A DNA stretch of 64,000 nucleotides from Bacillus thuringiensis (GCF_001182785.1 NZ_CP012099.1:2044501-2108500); one strand, 5' to 3'. Positions 24,981 through 35,793 are shown, counted from the stretch's first letter. Made by a program: numbers and translations. The notes: generated by a model not told the origin, from the sequence alone.

Positions 24981-26669
24981 ATGGAATATAAAACACAGTT
25001 TGCGAAAAGTTTATCGAATATTTTTGTAAATGAATTAACGCAAAATCAAATTTTAGATTTAATCGAAACACCGAAACAAGATGAATTTGGAGATGCAGCG
25101 TTCCCATGTTTTTCATTAGCGAAGCAATATAAAAAAGCACCAGCTATTATCGCAAAGGAAGTGGCGGAGAAGTTAAATGATCCGTTCTTTACAAAAGTAG
25201 AAGCCGTTGGTCCTTATGTAAATGTATTTTATAATCGTGAAACTGTAAGTGATGAAGTATTAAAGAAAATTTTAGCTGAGAAAGAAGAGTACGGTCAAAA
25301 TCACTTTGGATGTGAAAAAACAGTAGTTATCGATTATTCTTCTCCTAATATCGCGAAACCTTTTTCAATGGGGCATTTACGTTCTACAATGATTGGAAAT
25401 TCACTGAGACATATCGCTGAAAAATGTGGCTATGAAGTTGTAGGAATTAATTATATAGGGGATTGGGGAACACAGTTTGGAAAGTTAATTACGGCTTATA
25501 AAAAATGGGGAAATGAAGCAGTGGTGAAAGAGGATCCAATACGTGAGCTATTTAAGTTATATGTTCAGTTTCATGTAGAAGTAAAAGAGAATGATGAATT
25601 AGAAGAAGAAGGACGTGCTTGGTTTAAAAAGCTAGAAGAAGGCGATGAAGAAGCAGTTGAACTTTGGAATTGGTTCCGTCACGAATCATTAAAAGAATTT
25701 TCTCGTATTTATGAACTTCTCGGTGTGGAATTTACTAATTTTCAAGGCGAAGCTTTCTATAATGATAAAATGGAAGATTTTATTGGGATTTTAGAAGAAC
25801 ATGAGTTGCTTGAAGAATCAGAAGGGGCATTAGTCGTTAATTTAGAAGAAGAAGGAATGCCGCCTTGTTTAATTAGAAAATCAGATGGTGCGACGATTTA
25901 TGCAACGCGTGACTTAACGGCTGCTTTATATCGTCAAAACACTTATGGATTTGATAAAGCGCTATATGTTGTTGGTCCAGAACAAAGCTTACATTTCAAT
26001 CAATTTTTCACTGTATTAAAAAAACTTGGCTATACTTGGGTTGATGGTATGGAACACGTACCATTTGGCTTCATTTTAAAAGACGGCAAGAAAATGTCGA
26101 CACGTAAAGGAAGAGTTATTTTACTTGAAGAAGTACTTGAGGAAGCAATCGACCTTGCAAAACAAAATATTGAAGAGAAAAATCCAAACTTAAAACAAAA
26201 AGAAGTAGTAGCAAAGCAAGTCGGTGTAGGGGCGGTTATTTTCCACGATTTAAAAAATGAGCGTATGCACAATATTGAATTCTCATTAGAAAACATGCTG
26301 AAATTTGAAGGAGAAACAGGCCCTTACGTACAGTACACACATGCACGTGCTTGCTCTATTTTAAGAAAAGAAAGTGTAGAATTTGAAACATGTACGTTTG
26401 CTTTAAAAGACGATCATAGCTGGAGTGTCGTAAAATTACTAAACAAATTCCCACAAGTAATTGAAGCAGCTTTCAATAAAAATGAGCCATCGATTATTTC
26501 GAAATATGTATTAGATGTAGCACAATCGTTCAATAAATATTACGGTAATGTTCGTATATTAGAAGAGAACGGAGAGAAAGACAGTAGACTGGCATTAGTG
26601 TATGCTGTGACAGTTGTATTAAAAGAAGGATTACGTCTACTTGGGGTGGATGCTCCTGAGGAGATGTAA
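24981..26669 (+). CDS. argS: Arginyl-tRNA synthetase, second (T-box-controlled) copy
   Basis: Charges tRNA-Arg with arginine. The 562-residue class I synthetase has the HIGH-type motif as SMGHLRST (after SSPNIAKPF), an N-terminal additional domain typical of ArgRS, and the degenerate KMSKS loop KKMSTRKG. It ends with an anticodon-binding helical domain closing on the usual VYAVTVVLKEGLRLLGVDAPEEM. Length matches the 562-residue ArgRS 2 I recall from the B. cereus group, which also carries a 556-residue ArgRS 1 elsewhere. The AGGAGG ribosome site is 8 nt upstream. Expression is governed by the arginine T-box directly upstream, so it is made when charged tRNA-Arg is scarce. Confidence 0.93.
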   Translation: MEYKTQFAKSLSNIFVNELTQNQILDLIETPKQDEFGDAAFPCFSLAKQYKKAPAIIAKEVAEKLNDPFFTKVEAVGPYVNVFYNRETVSDEVLKKILAEKEEYGQNHFGCEKTVVIDYSSPNIAKPFSMGHLRSTMIGNSLRHIAEKCGYEVVGINYIGDWGTQFGKLITAYKKWGNEAVVKEDPIRELFKLYVQFHVEVKENDELEEEGRAWFKKLEEGDEEAVELWNWFRHESLKEFSRIYELLGVEFTNFQGEAFYNDKMEDFIGILEEHELLEESEGALVVNLEEEGMPPCLIRKSDGATIYATRDLTAALYRQNTYGFDKALYVVGPEQSLHFNQFFTVLKKLGYTWVDGMEHVPFGFILKDGKKMSTRKGRVILLEEVLEEAIDLAKQNIEEKNPNLKQKEVVAKQVGVGAVIFHDLKNERMHNIEFSLENMLKFEGETGPYVQYTHARACSILRKESVEFETCTFALKDDHSWSVVKLLNKFPQVIEAAFNKNEPSIISKYVLDVAQSFNKYYGNVRILEENGEKDSRLALVYAVTVVLKEGLRLLGVDAPEEM

Positions 26670-26844
26670 AACAAATAGGTATACGTATCGTAGTAGATAT
26701 GTATGCCTATTTATTTTCATAGAAAATGTGAAAGCAGAAGTTTTATTTTATTAAATCTAAACTTTTCTAGAGTTGTTTCAGGTGTAGGAATGTCCGTATT
26801 AAATGGAGAATTGTAATGTCATATATAAAAAGGAGGCGTTGAAC

Positions 26845-27723
26845 TTGGAAACGTACGATTGGAACAGTAAACTAACGTATTTAAAAAACACAAGAGATTT
26901 AGATTACAACGACGATTATGTCCGCTTTTTAGTAAATATGGTTTGGAAGATTACTAAGCCCGTACATATTGTTGATTACGGTTGTGGGTATGGTTATTTA
27001 GGCTTATTATTAATGCCTTTACTTCCAAAAGGATCAAAGTATACAGGCATTGATAGTGGAGAAACATTATTAGCTGAAGCGAGAGAGTTGTTTCGTTTAC
27101 TTCCGTACGAGTCAGAATTTCTGGAGGGAGATGCTATAGAAATTGAATTGAACGATACATACGATATAGCAATTTGTCATGCCTTCTTATTACATATGAG
27201 TTCACCAAAAACGATGCTACAAAAAATGATTCATTCAGTTAAAAGTGGCGGGAAAATAATCTGTTTTGAACCACATTGGATATCAAATATGTCTTCATAC
27301 ACTTTGGATGGAGAGAACCAATCGGAATTTATCCAGCTAGGCATTTTGCAGAATTTATTTGAAAGTGACACGCAGAGGAGTGGAAAAGATGGAAATATTG
27401 GTATGAAAATACCGATGTATTTAAGTGAATTAGGTGTGAAAAATATTGAGTGTAGAGTAAGTGATAAAGTGAACTTTTTAGATTCTAATATGCACCATAA
27501 TGATAAACAAAGTTTGTATCATTCATTAAAAGAAGAGGGGATTGCAGGGAATCCAGGTGATAAGCAGCAATTTATAGAACGTTTAATAGACAGAGGATTA
27601 ACATATGATAATGCGCTAACTCAATATGAAGCTGAACTACGATTTTATAAAATATTTCATGTGCATTCTTCTTTAGTGTATGCTCCGAATATGAAAATTA
27701 CATTTGGTGATATAGTATGTTAA
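26845..27723 (+). CDS. SAM-dependent methyltransferase, unknown substrate
   Basis: A 292-residue class I methyltransferase with a clear SAM motif (VDYGCGYGYLGLLL), a second acidic motif (YTGIDSGETLL) and a post-motif ICHAFLLHMSSP. The TTG at 26845 is chosen because AAGGAGG is 8 nt upstream; an in-frame ATG at 26803 lacks one. The C-terminal part (FIERLIDRGLTYDNALTQYEAELRFYKIF) is family-specific. It stands between argS2 and the large TPR gene and has no recognisable pathway partner. Small-molecule methylation is likely but unproven. Confidence 0.78.
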   Translation: METYDWNSKLTYLKNTRDLDYNDDYVRFLVNMVWKITKPVHIVDYGCGYGYLGLLLMPLLPKGSKYTGIDSGETLLAEARELFRLLPYESEFLEGDAIEIELNDTYDIAICHAFLLHMSSPKTMLQKMIHSVKSGGKIICFEPHWISNMSSYTLDGENQSEFIQLGILQNLFESDTQRSGKDGNIGMKIPMYLSELGVKNIECRVSDKVNFLDSNMHHNDKQSLYHSLKEEGIAGNPGDKQQFIERLIDRGLTYDNALTQYEAELRFYKIFHVHSSLVYAPNMKITFGDIVC

Positions 27724-28100
27724 AAGATATGATATATAAGAATTGTTGTTTAATGTCGATAAATCGATATTCGACATATAATCGCTGATATATGTTAAGA
27801 ATCGGTCGATATAATTTGAAAATCGCCGATAAAATGAAAGAATCGCTGATATATTTGAATTATCGCCAATATAATTTTATGTACTGATTTCAGCTTCTAC
27901 AAGATAAAAACCGCATGTTACGTCATTCCATATAATTAAACAAAATACGGAGAAAAACAATCATTTTTACTATATTTTGTTATAAATTTGAATAATATTA
28001 ATTAATACCATCCATTATAAGAGATTTTAGTTGAATACATACTATATGGTGTGTAAAATCTAAGCAAGTAGCAGTTTAAATATAAATTCGAGGTGAATGC
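27724..28100. other. Intergenic region holding a phased repeat array
   Basis: No gene seen. The first half is occupied by the 20-bp repeats described separately. The remainder is AT-rich and leads to GAGGTG before the TPR gene. Confidence 0.6.
27762..27880. repeat. Degenerate 20-21-bp direct repeat array
   Basis: AATCG or ATCG followed by CYGATATA-type sequence begins at 27780, 27800, 27821, 27841 and 27861, with a partial copy at 27762. The period of 20-21 bp equals two helical turns, so every copy faces the same side of the DNA. The first copy also forms GTCGA...TCGAC. Confidence 0.75.
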
Positions 28101-31100
28101 ATGCTAGATTTTAAGCAGTTAGAAGCGTGTTTGAAAGATAAGAGATTTGTAGACGGATTACAGGAAATAAATAATGAAATTGCATATATAAAAGAAACGA
28201 ATACTTTATCCTATGTGAAGAAGTGGCTTGCTAATATTCCTTCGCATAAGGAGTTTGACATATTAATTCGTCTTACTGATGAAGGGCTTATGCACCAATA
28301 CAGTTCATTCCTCATTCGCTACGCTTATAAAAAATTCCCAAATATGAGAACGCTCTCTTTATATTGTGATGAGTTAATTGATGAGCGGAAAATTCTTGAA
28401 GCAGAGCAGCTGTTAAAAGAAACTTTAGAAGAGAGTAATAAAGAAGAAATAGATGCCGATTTTTTAGCGAAAACATATTTTACGTTAGTACGATGTCTTT
28501 TAGAAATGAAAAGAAATGAAGAAGCGCTAATGTATATGCAAAAAGCAGAGGAGTACAGTACGCGCGTAGTGTTTGATAAATGGGGCTACGTTTATATGCA
28601 TACAGGCGAATGGGAGAAAGCGGAAGAACAATTTATTGCTGGCATGCAGCATGAAGATTGTGAAGAGTTATCTACCTATTTATTATCACAATTGTATGCA
28701 AATAAAGGAGAACAAAAACGTGCGATACAGTTAATTAATGATGCGATTGTAAAGTTCCCACAAGTACCATATTTTCATTTTGAGAAGGTAAAGTATTTAT
28801 TAGATTTAGAGCAATATGAAGAGATGTTAGCGGTAATAGATAACATAAATACTCAGCTGCCATATCATGCTTATAACACTTACTTTGTACATTTACGTGC
28901 AGAAGCGCTGTACAAAATGAATAAATTTGCAGATTTACAAAAGCTATTAAAAGAAGAAAAGAGTTTAAAAGAATCTTTATATCATAATTTAGAAAAAAAT
29001 CCGGATGGAAAAAAGGTTCACTTGCCGATAGTTCCTATTGTACAAAAGGATAATTATTGTGTTCCGACAAGTTTAGAGATGATGTTGCGTATATGGGGAG
29101 AGACACGTACACAAGATGAAATAGCAGAGTTTATTTTTGATATGACAGGATCGAAGTTTTCAGATACTGTTTCTTATTTAGAAGAATTAGGTTATGAATA
29201 TCGTTATTTTAAAGGGAATGAAGAGAATTATAAGAGACTGATTGATGAAGGAATTCCTGTTTTATTAAGTATAGATATTGAGCATGCTTCACACGTACAA
29301 GTTCTATCTGGATATGATGATACATTGCAAGCTTTCTATGTTCAAGATCCAAACTTTATAGAACCAGTTCTTGTGGAATATAGTAAATTACAAGAAAAAT
29401 ATCGTTATACAGGCTGTTTAGCAATCACGTTTGTTCCGAAAGAAAAGAAGGCGCAACTAGCGTTTCTAAGTGAGGAAGAAAATCGTTATTTTAAATCTAT
29501 TTTTTCTCTTACGGATCATTTAGATGAACAGGATAAAGAGGGAATTAGTAACTTAGTACAATTTTTAAAAGAAACGAGCGATAATCCAAATACGTGGTTA
29601 TATACGATAAAGCACTTAGATGTTGAAGTAGATAAAGAATTTATTTTATATTGTATCGATAAGTTAAAGGAAAAGTTTCCGAACTCGGACTTTGTTAAAT
29701 TGCATGGTGCACAGTGTTTTATTCGTCTTCAGGAAGTAGAGAAAGCGGAGCAAATGCTGACAAGCGTTGAGAAGAAAAATAATCGTGCTTTATATCATTT
29801 AATAAACGGAAGATATGCTTTTGAGCAGGAAAGTTATATAGAAGCGATTTCAAGCTTTCGTTCATCGTTACAATTAGACGCAGATCAGCCTATTGCTTGG
29901 AGTTTTCTCGCTTTATCCTATATGTATATTGATCAATCTGAAAAAGCATTGCAATATTCACAAGTTGCGTTAGAGCGCAGTCCTGAAAGGTTCACTTTAA
30001 CGAATCACGGTTTAATATTAATAGATTTAGAAAGATATGAAGAAGCATATGAAATCTTTAATGACTTGTTAAAAGAGTATAAATATGAAGCACATGTATG
30101 GTATGAACGAGCGAGATGTGCACATCAACTAGGGAAATTATATTTAGCAATAAAAGGGCTTAAAGTAGCGATTCATTTGGATAGTAATGCACCTTACATT
30201 TATACGAAACTTTCGGAAATATACGAATCTGATTTGAAGGATGAGGAAAGTACGAAAGAAATTTTATTAAACGGTATTGAGAACTGTGATGATAAAGCAC
30301 CTCTTTACGTAAAATTAGGTGACTATCATTTTCAAAATGATAGCTTGGAAGAAGCAGAAGTATTGTATAAGCGTGCTTTAGAAGAAAACGATGAGGATGT
30401 TTATTCTCACTTCGGACTTACACAAGTGTATATGGCAAGAGAACAATACAAGGAAGCAAAAGAATACATTCTTGGTCTTGAGAAGCAAATTGAAAAGAGC
30501 CAAGATTTCCTCATGAATGCAGGAATGGTTTTATGGGATGCTGAACTTGAACTTGGTGGAAATGAAGAAGGGTTTAAAGTAGCGCTATCTAAGTTAGAAA
30601 ATGGTATAAAGAAAAGCGATTATAATGTAGCAAGTGCGTTAGATGAATATGTGAATCGAATTAAAGGAACGGAATTTGTACAACGAGGTATAGCGTTTTT
30701 AAGAACTTTACACAAAGAAAGAAATGAAGTAAGTGAGTACGGTTGTTATGCAGGTATTTTATATGAATCTATTGGACAGTACGGCCAAGCGATGAAAAGA
30801 TATAATAAGGAGATAGAACAAAAGGAAACGGCATTACCGTATTACCGAATTGGTGAAACACTTATGGCATTAGGGCAATTGACGGAAGCAAAACAAGCGT
30901 ATGAAACATGTTTAGAGCTTGATGGAAATTTCGTAGGTGTACATTTACAGCTTGCGGAAATATACGAAAAAGAAGAAAACCGTTCTAAAGAACAAAGTCA
31001 TATGGTTCAGGCGATGAAGGAAGAGCCGTTGCATATTAATATGGAATATTTGGCACAGCTTTCAGTAGATATGAATCTTCAGGAAGAATTGCTGACTGAA

Positions 31101-32303
31101 CTAGAACAATTAGAGGAAGAAGTACCTGAAATATGGCGTTTAGATGCGATTGCATATGTGTACGGAGCGATGAATGAAATAGATAAAGAACAAGCACAGA
31201 TTGAATACGCACTACAATTAGATGGTGAGCATATAGAAGTTCTATATCATTATGCAAAAGTATTAGTGAAAAAAAGAAATGTAAAAGCAATTGAAGTTGC
31301 AATGAAAGTAATACAAAAAGATTTTGATAATGAACGTATATTTGATGTTTATGTAAAAGCAGTAGAGCAACATAAAAAATTGTCTAACATACGAGATTTT
31401 CTTCATACGTTAAAGGTGAAAAAAGTAGAAAGAAGTACAGCATTCATGTATGCTGCAGCTGCGGTTACGGAAATATGGATTGAACGCCAGCTGCATGAAC
31501 AGCCGAAACGATCTATCATTACGAGAGCTTTTTATCGTATGAAAAATCGTGCGAAAGAAATTTCAATGGTTACTATGATAATTGATTTATATGAAATCTC
31601 TTTAAAGTTAAATCCGAAAAATAGTATGGCAGCACAGCGATTTGCGCTATTTTATGAGAATGTAGAGATGAATAAAGAAGCGATAGAGATTCTGCACACG
31701 TCACTAGAAAATAAATGGGATTATGAAGTAGCGAAGCAACTTGTAAATCTTTTCGTTGAGTGCGAGGAAGAAGATATGTTAAGAGATGCTTTGGAATTAA
31801 CGAAGCAAATGGTTCGAGAACTACCAGATGATTATGATACTCTTCTTCTGCAAGCACAAGTATTCTTTAAAGCAGGGGAAGAAAGAAAAGCAGAAAAGAT
31901 TACCTTACAATTAACGGAGCAAACACCGTTCGTAAGTAGAGCATTTCTTGCTTTAGGAGAAATGTACCAAAGTCAAGAAAGGTTTGAAGAGGCAATTCAA
32001 GTATTAGAAAATGCTTCTATACATCATCGAAATGAAACAGTAATTCTTCTTTCTTTAGCGTCTTCATATCATGGGGCCGGCCAAACACTAAAGGCAGAAA
32101 AAATAGCAAATGAAGTATTAACAATGGATGCAAGTGATTTGTTAGCAAGATATGATCGTGCTTGTTATTTAGCACAGTTAAATAGAAATGAAGAGGCGAA
32201 GGAAGAGCTTGAAATTGTCCTTCGTGAGGATGAATCGGGATTCTTTGCTGAACTTATTGAGGATGATGAAAATTTAGCAGCATTGCGAGAATTTGAAAAG
32301 TAA
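28101..32303 (+). CDS. Giant TPR protein with embedded C39-like cysteine peptidase domain
   Basis: A 1400-residue cytoplasmic-looking protein without signal peptide or membrane helices. Residues about 1-300 and 470-1400 are built from tetratricopeptide repeats (many copies of the pattern EEALxYxxKAxE; YRIGETLMALGQLTEAKQAYETCLELD is a textbook unit). Inserted at about 305-455 is a papain-like fold resembling peptidase C39: Cys320 in DNYCVPTSLEMMLRIWG, His398 in HASHVQVLSGYDD and Asp416 in YVQDPNF. C39 domains remove double-glycine leaders or process toxins, but here no transporter is fused. GAGGTG precedes ATG. It is followed by the ileS T-box with no partner gene. A scaffold or regulated protease role is inferred. 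Confidence 0.82.
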   Translation: MLDFKQLEACLKDKRFVDGLQEINNEIAYIKETNTLSYVKKWLANIPSHKEFDILIRLTDEGLMHQYSSFLIRYAYKKFPNMRTLSLYCDELIDERKILEAEQLLKETLEESNKEEIDADFLAKTYFTLVRCLLEMKRNEEALMYMQKAEEYSTRVVFDKWGYVYMHTGEWEKAEEQFIAGMQHEDCEELSTYLLSQLYANKGEQKRAIQLINDAIVKFPQVPYFHFEKVKYLLDLEQYEEMLAVIDNINTQLPYHAYNTYFVHLRAEALYKMNKFADLQKLLKEEKSLKESLYHNLEKNPDGKKVHLPIVPIVQKDNYCVPTSLEMMLRIWGETRTQDEIAEFIFDMTGSKFSDTVSYLEELGYEYRYFKGNEENYKRLIDEGIPVLLSIDIEHASHVQVLSGYDDTLQAFYVQDPNFIEPVLVEYSKLQEKYRYTGCLAITFVPKEKKAQLAFLSEEENRYFKSIFSLTDHLDEQDKEGISNLVQFLKETSDNPNTWLYTIKHLDVEVDKEFILYCIDKLKEKFPNSDFVKLHGAQCFIRLQEVEKAEQMLTSVEKKNNRALYHLINGRYAFEQESYIEAISSFRSSLQLDADQPIAWSFLALSYMYIDQSEKALQYSQVALERSPERFTLTNHGLILIDLERYEEAYEIFNDLLKEYKYEAHVWYERARCAHQLGKLYLAIKGLKVAIHLDSNAPYIYTKLSEIYESDLKDEESTKEILLNGIENCDDKAPLYVKLGDYHFQNDSLEEAEVLYKRALEENDEDVYSHFGLTQVYMAREQYKEAKEYILGLEKQIEKSQDFLMNAGMVLWDAELELGGNEEGFKVALSKLENGIKKSDYNVASALDEYVNRIKGTEFVQRGIAFLRTLHKERNEVSEYGCYAGILYESIGQYGQAMKRYNKEIEQKETALPYYRIGETLMALGQLTEAKQAYETCLELDGNFVGVHLQLAEIYEKEENRSKEQSHMVQAMKEEPLHINMEYLAQLSVDMNLQEELLTELEQLEEEVPEIWRLDAIAYVYGAMNEIDKEQAQIEYALQLDGEHIEVLYHYAKVLVKKRNVKAIEVAMKVIQKDFDNERIFDVYVKAVEQHKKLSNIRDFLHTLKVKKVERSTAFMYAAAAVTEIWIERQLHEQPKRSIITRAFYRMKNRAKEISMVTMIIDLYEISLKLNPKNSMAAQRFALFYENVEMNKEAIEILHTSLENKWDYEVAKQLVNLFVECEEEDMLRDALELTKQMVRELPDDYDTLLLQAQVFFKAGEERKAEKITLQLTEQTPFVSRAFLALGEMYQSQERFEEAIQVLENASIHHRNETVILLSLASSYHGAGQTLKAEKIANEVLTMDASDLLARYDRACYLAQLNRNEEAKEELEIVLREDESGFFAELIEDDENLAALREFEK

Positions 32304-32348
32304 TTGTATAAGAATAGGGGATAAGGATAAGAATATATTTTGAATTAG

Positions 32349-32378
32349 TTGACAATTAGTTGTCAAATGGCATAAAAT
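32349..32378 (+). promoter_or_regulatory. ileS T-box promoter with overlapping palindrome
   Basis: TTGACA (32349-32354) and TAAAAT (32373-32378), spacer 18. The -35 box lies inside the perfect palindrome TTGACAA-TTAG-TTGTCAA (32349-32366). Confidence 0.6.
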
Positions 32379-32399
32379 AACTTTTAATAAAGTATACAA

Positions 32400-32654
32400 A
32401 TCTGAAGACGAGAAAGAGTAAAATAGTGAACTGTTCTCCAGAGAGCCGGTATATTGCTGAAAGCCGGTGGGCAGACGTTATTTGAAAATCATCTCCGAGG
32501 AGCCGAGGCTGAAAGTGAGTAAGCCCGGACGGATGTCTACCGTTACAAAGAACACGTATGATAGTACGTTGCTAAGCGCTATTAGTGAAAAGCTAATAGA
32601 ATTAGGGTGGTAACGCGGGTAAACCCGTCCCTACTTCATAGGGGCGGGTTTTTT
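32400..32654 (+). promoter_or_regulatory. T-box riboswitch, isoleucine (specifier ATC)
   Basis: The T-box core GGGTGGTAACGCGGG is at 32605-32619. The terminator ACCCGTCCCTA with TAGGGGCGGGT plus six T spans 32623-32654. In Stem I the phrase GAAA-ATC-A gives specifier ATC (Ile) at 32488-32490, facing the AGTA bulge near 32417. TGGT in the T-box fits the A discriminator of tRNA-Ile. Confidence 0.93.
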
Positions 32655-32689
32655 GTGTGCTTTTAAAACATTCAAAGGAGTGATTGTAG

Positions 32690-35600
32690 ATGAAGAAAGT
32701 AGATGTAAAAGAGTCAGCTGTAGGGAGAGAAACACGTATTCGTAAGCAGTGGAACGAACAAAGCATTTTTGAACAATCAATTCAGAATCGAGAAGGCGCA
32801 CAATCGTTTGTGTTTTATGAAGGACCACCAACGGCGAACGGTTTACCACACGTCGGCCATGCACTTGGTCGGGCAATTAAAGATTTAGTAGCAAGATATA
32901 AAACGATGGCTGGTTATAAAGTAGTAAGAAAAGCAGGATGGGATACACACGGTTTACCTGTAGAACTAGGTGTTGAGAAGCAACTTGGTATTTCTGGTAA
33001 ACATGAGATCGAAGAATATGGCATTGAACCATTTATTCAAAAGTGTAAAGAGAGTGTTTTCACATATGAAAAGCAGTGGCGTGAATTCACTGAAAGTATT
33101 GGTTATTGGGTAGATATGGATGATCCATATGTAACTTTAGAGAATCCATATATTGAAAGTGTATGGCATATTTTGGGGACGATCCATGAAAAAGGATTGT
33201 TATATAAAGGACATAGAGTTTCACCATACTGCCCAAGCTGCCAAACTTCATTGAGCTCACATGAGGTTGCACAAGGGTATAAAACAGTAAAAGATTTAAG
33301 TGCAACTGTGAAGTTTAAAGTGAAAGATAGTGAAAATGAGTATTTCTTAGGCTGGACAACAACGCCTTGGACACTTCCAGCAAACGTAGCGCTTGCTGTA
33401 CATCCAAATATGGAATATGTTAAAGCAAAACAAGAAGGTCATGTATACATTGTTGCGAAAGAACGTGTACAAGAAGTATTAAAAGAAAACTATGAAGTAT
33501 TATCTGTTCATAAAGGCGAAGAATTATTAAACATATCTTATACAGCGCCATTTCCGATGAAAGAAGTTACAAATGGTTACCGCGTTATCGCAGCAGAGTT
33601 TGTAACGGCAGATAGTGGTACAGGACTTGTTCATATTGCTCCAGCATATGGAGAGGACGATTATAGAGTTGTTCAAAGTGAAGGATTGTCATTCTTGCAC
33701 GTTGTAGATGAAAAAGGTGAGTATACAGAAGCGGTACCATTTTTGAAAGGTAAATTTGTAAAAGATTGTGACGTTGACATTGTTCGTTATTTAGCTAAGG
33801 AAGGTTTACTGTATCATAAAGAAAAATATGAACATAGCTATCCGCATTGCTGGCGTTGTGATTCACCACTACTTTATTATGCAGGAGAAAGTTGGTTAAT
33901 TCGAACAACTGCAATTAAAGATACCTTTTTACAAAATAATGATTCTGTTACTTGGTATCCGGATCATATGAAACATGGACGTTTTGGTAAGTTTTTAGAA
34001 AATATGGTGGACTGGAATATTAGCCGAAATAGATATTGGGGAACGCCATTAAACGTATGGGAATGTGAAAGTTGTGATCATCAGTTTGCGCCGAAAAGCA
34101 TTGCCGAATTAAGAAAGCATAGTACGAAAGAAACACCGGAAGATTTAGAATTGCATAAGCCTTATGTAGATGAAGTTCAAGTCTGCTGCGAAAAATGCGG
34201 AGGCACAATGAATCGTACACCAGAAGTAATTGATGTTTGGTTTGATAGTGGTTCCATGCCATTTGCACAATATCATTACCCATTTGAAAATAAAGAGTTA
34301 TTTGAAAAGCAGTTTCCAGCTGATGTTATTGCAGAAGGAATTGATCAAACACGCGGCTGGTTTTATAGTTTATTAGCAGTCTCAGCACTGTATACAGGAA
34401 AAGTACCGTATAAACGAGTGTTATCACTAGGGCATGTTTTAGATGAAGAAGGGCAGAAAATGTCTAAAAGTAAAGGGAATGCACTAGATCCAGTTGATTT
34501 AGTAGATAAGTTTGGTGCAGATGCGCTAAGATGGGCTTTACTTGTTGATAGTGCTCCGTGGAATGCGAAGCGTTTTTCTGAAAGAACCGTACTGGAAGCG
34601 AAATCTAAATTTGTAGATACATTAGTCAATGTGTATAGCTTCTACGTTTTATATGCAAATTTAGATGAGTATAACCCGAAAGAAACGTATGATGTAAAGC
34701 GTACGAAATTGGATGAATGGGTATTATCAAGATTGCATAGTACAACGAAAAAAGTGAGAACAGCACTTGATGATTATCAATTTACGAATGCAGCTCGTGA
34801 AATTGCAGCACTTGTAGATGAAGTGAGTAACTGGTATGTAAGACGCTCACGTAATCGTTTCTGGGAATCTGGTATGAACGCTGAAAAAGCTGCTGCGTAT
34901 GAGACACTTCATGAAGTACTTGTAACAATTAGTAAATTAATTGCACCATTCACACCGTTTGTCGCGGAAGACATTCATCTTAATTTAGAAGGAAGTAGTG
35001 TTCATTTAGCTGATTATCCAGTTGTAAATGAATCACTACTTCAGCCGAAATTAGAAGCGGAAATGGATGCTGTTTTACAAGTTGTTGAACTTGGAAGAAG
35101 TAACCGTAATCAGCATTCTTTAAAAGTAAAACAGCCGCTAGCAGAACTTGTATTACTTGAGCATAACGAGAATGATATGGATTGGGAATCTTATCGTGAT
35201 ATCGTTATGGATGAGTTAAATGTAAAAGCGTTCCATGTTGAACTCGATGAAACAAAATACACATCATATCAATTGAAGCTCAATTTTAAAACAGCAGGGC
35301 CGAAATTCGGTAAAAATGTGAATGCAGTGAATGGTTGGCTAAAACAATTATCACAAGAAGATGTACAAAACTTTGTATCAACAGAAAGAGCAGTTTACGA
35401 AGCAACACCAGGAGAAGAAGTAGTTGTAACTGCTGAAGATGTGTTAGTTGAAAAAGTTGCAAAATCAGGATTCTCTAATACGACTAACGGACAATATACG
35501 GTTATGTTAGATACGAATGTAACGGAAGAATTGTTACAAGAAGGAGTAGCGCGTGAATTCATTCGTGCGGTTCAAGAATATCGTAAACAGTTGAATTTAC

Positions 35601-35791
35601 CAGTTAATTTACGAGTCGATGTTATTCTCGATACAGAAGAAGAACTACAACGAACGTTAACGAACCATAAAGATTTATTGGAAGAAAACTTACTCGTTAA
35701 ACAATTTACATTTGGTCACTTAACGAACGAAGACGATGAACTTTCTTTAGGTGAAACAAAACTTAGAATTAAATTAAGTGCAGCTAATTAA
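32690..35791 (+). CDS. ileS: Isoleucyl-tRNA synthetase 2, eukaryotic-like (mupirocin-tolerant type)
   Basis: Charges tRNA-Ile. The 1033-residue class I enzyme belongs to the longer IleS2 branch: HIGH motif as [24 protein letters not shown] near residue 85, [18 protein letters not shown] in the editing region, and KMSKSKGN around residue 598. The standard bacterial IleS1 is shorter and has a zinc-binding C-terminus. The IleS2 branch (including B. cereus group second copies and plasmid MupA) is known to tolerate the antibiotic mupirocin; resistance in this strain is inferred. The AAAGGAG ribosome site is 9 nt upstream. An isoleucine T-box controls it, so inhibition of the main enzyme should induce it. 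A strong terminator follows. Confidence 0.94.
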   Translation: MKKVDVKESAVGRETRIRKQWNEQSIFEQSIQNREGAQSFVFYEGPPTANGLPHVGHALGRAIKDLVARYKTMAGYKVVRKAGWDTHGLPVELGVEKQLGISGKHEIEEYGIEPFIQKCKESVFTYEKQWREFTESIGYWVDMDDPYVTLENPYIESVWHILGTIHEKGLLYKGHRVSPYCPSCQTSLSSHEVAQGYKTVKDLSATVKFKVKDSENEYFLGWTTTPWTLPANVALAVHPNMEYVKAKQEGHVYIVAKERVQEVLKENYEVLSVHKGEELLNISYTAPFPMKEVTNGYRVIAAEFVTADSGTGLVHIAPAYGEDDYRVVQSEGLSFLHVVDEKGEYTEAVPFLKGKFVKDCDVDIVRYLAKEGLLYHKEKYEHSYPHCWRCDSPLLYYAGESWLIRTTAIKDTFLQNNDSVTWYPDHMKHGRFGKFLENMVDWNISRNRYWGTPLNVWECESCDHQFAPKSIAELRKHSTKETPEDLELHKPYVDEVQVCCEKCGGTMNRTPEVIDVWFDSGSMPFAQYHYPFENKELFEKQFPADVIAEGIDQTRGWFYSLLAVSALYTGKVPYKRVLSLGHVLDEEGQKMSKSKGNALDPVDLVDKFGADALRWALLVDSAPWNAKRFSERTVLEAKSKFVDTLVNVYSFYVLYANLDEYNPKETYDVKRTKLDEWVLSRLHSTTKKVRTALDDYQFTNAAREIAALVDEVSNWYVRRSRNRFWESGMNAEKAAAYETLHEVLVTISKLIAPFTPFVAEDIHLNLEGSSVHLADYPVVNESLLQPKLEAEMDAVLQVVELGRSNRNQHSLKVKQPLAELVLLEHNENDMDWESYRDIVMDELNVKAFHVELDETKYTSYQLKLNFKTAGPKFGKNVNAVNGWLKQLSQEDVQNFVSTERAVYEATPGEEVVVTAEDVLVEKVAKSGFSNTTNGQYTVMLDTNVTEELLQEGVAREFIRAVQEYRKQLNLPVNLRVDVILDTEEELQRTLTNHKDLLEENLLVKQFTFGHLTNEDDELSLGETKLRIKLSAAN

Positions 35792-35793
35792 AG

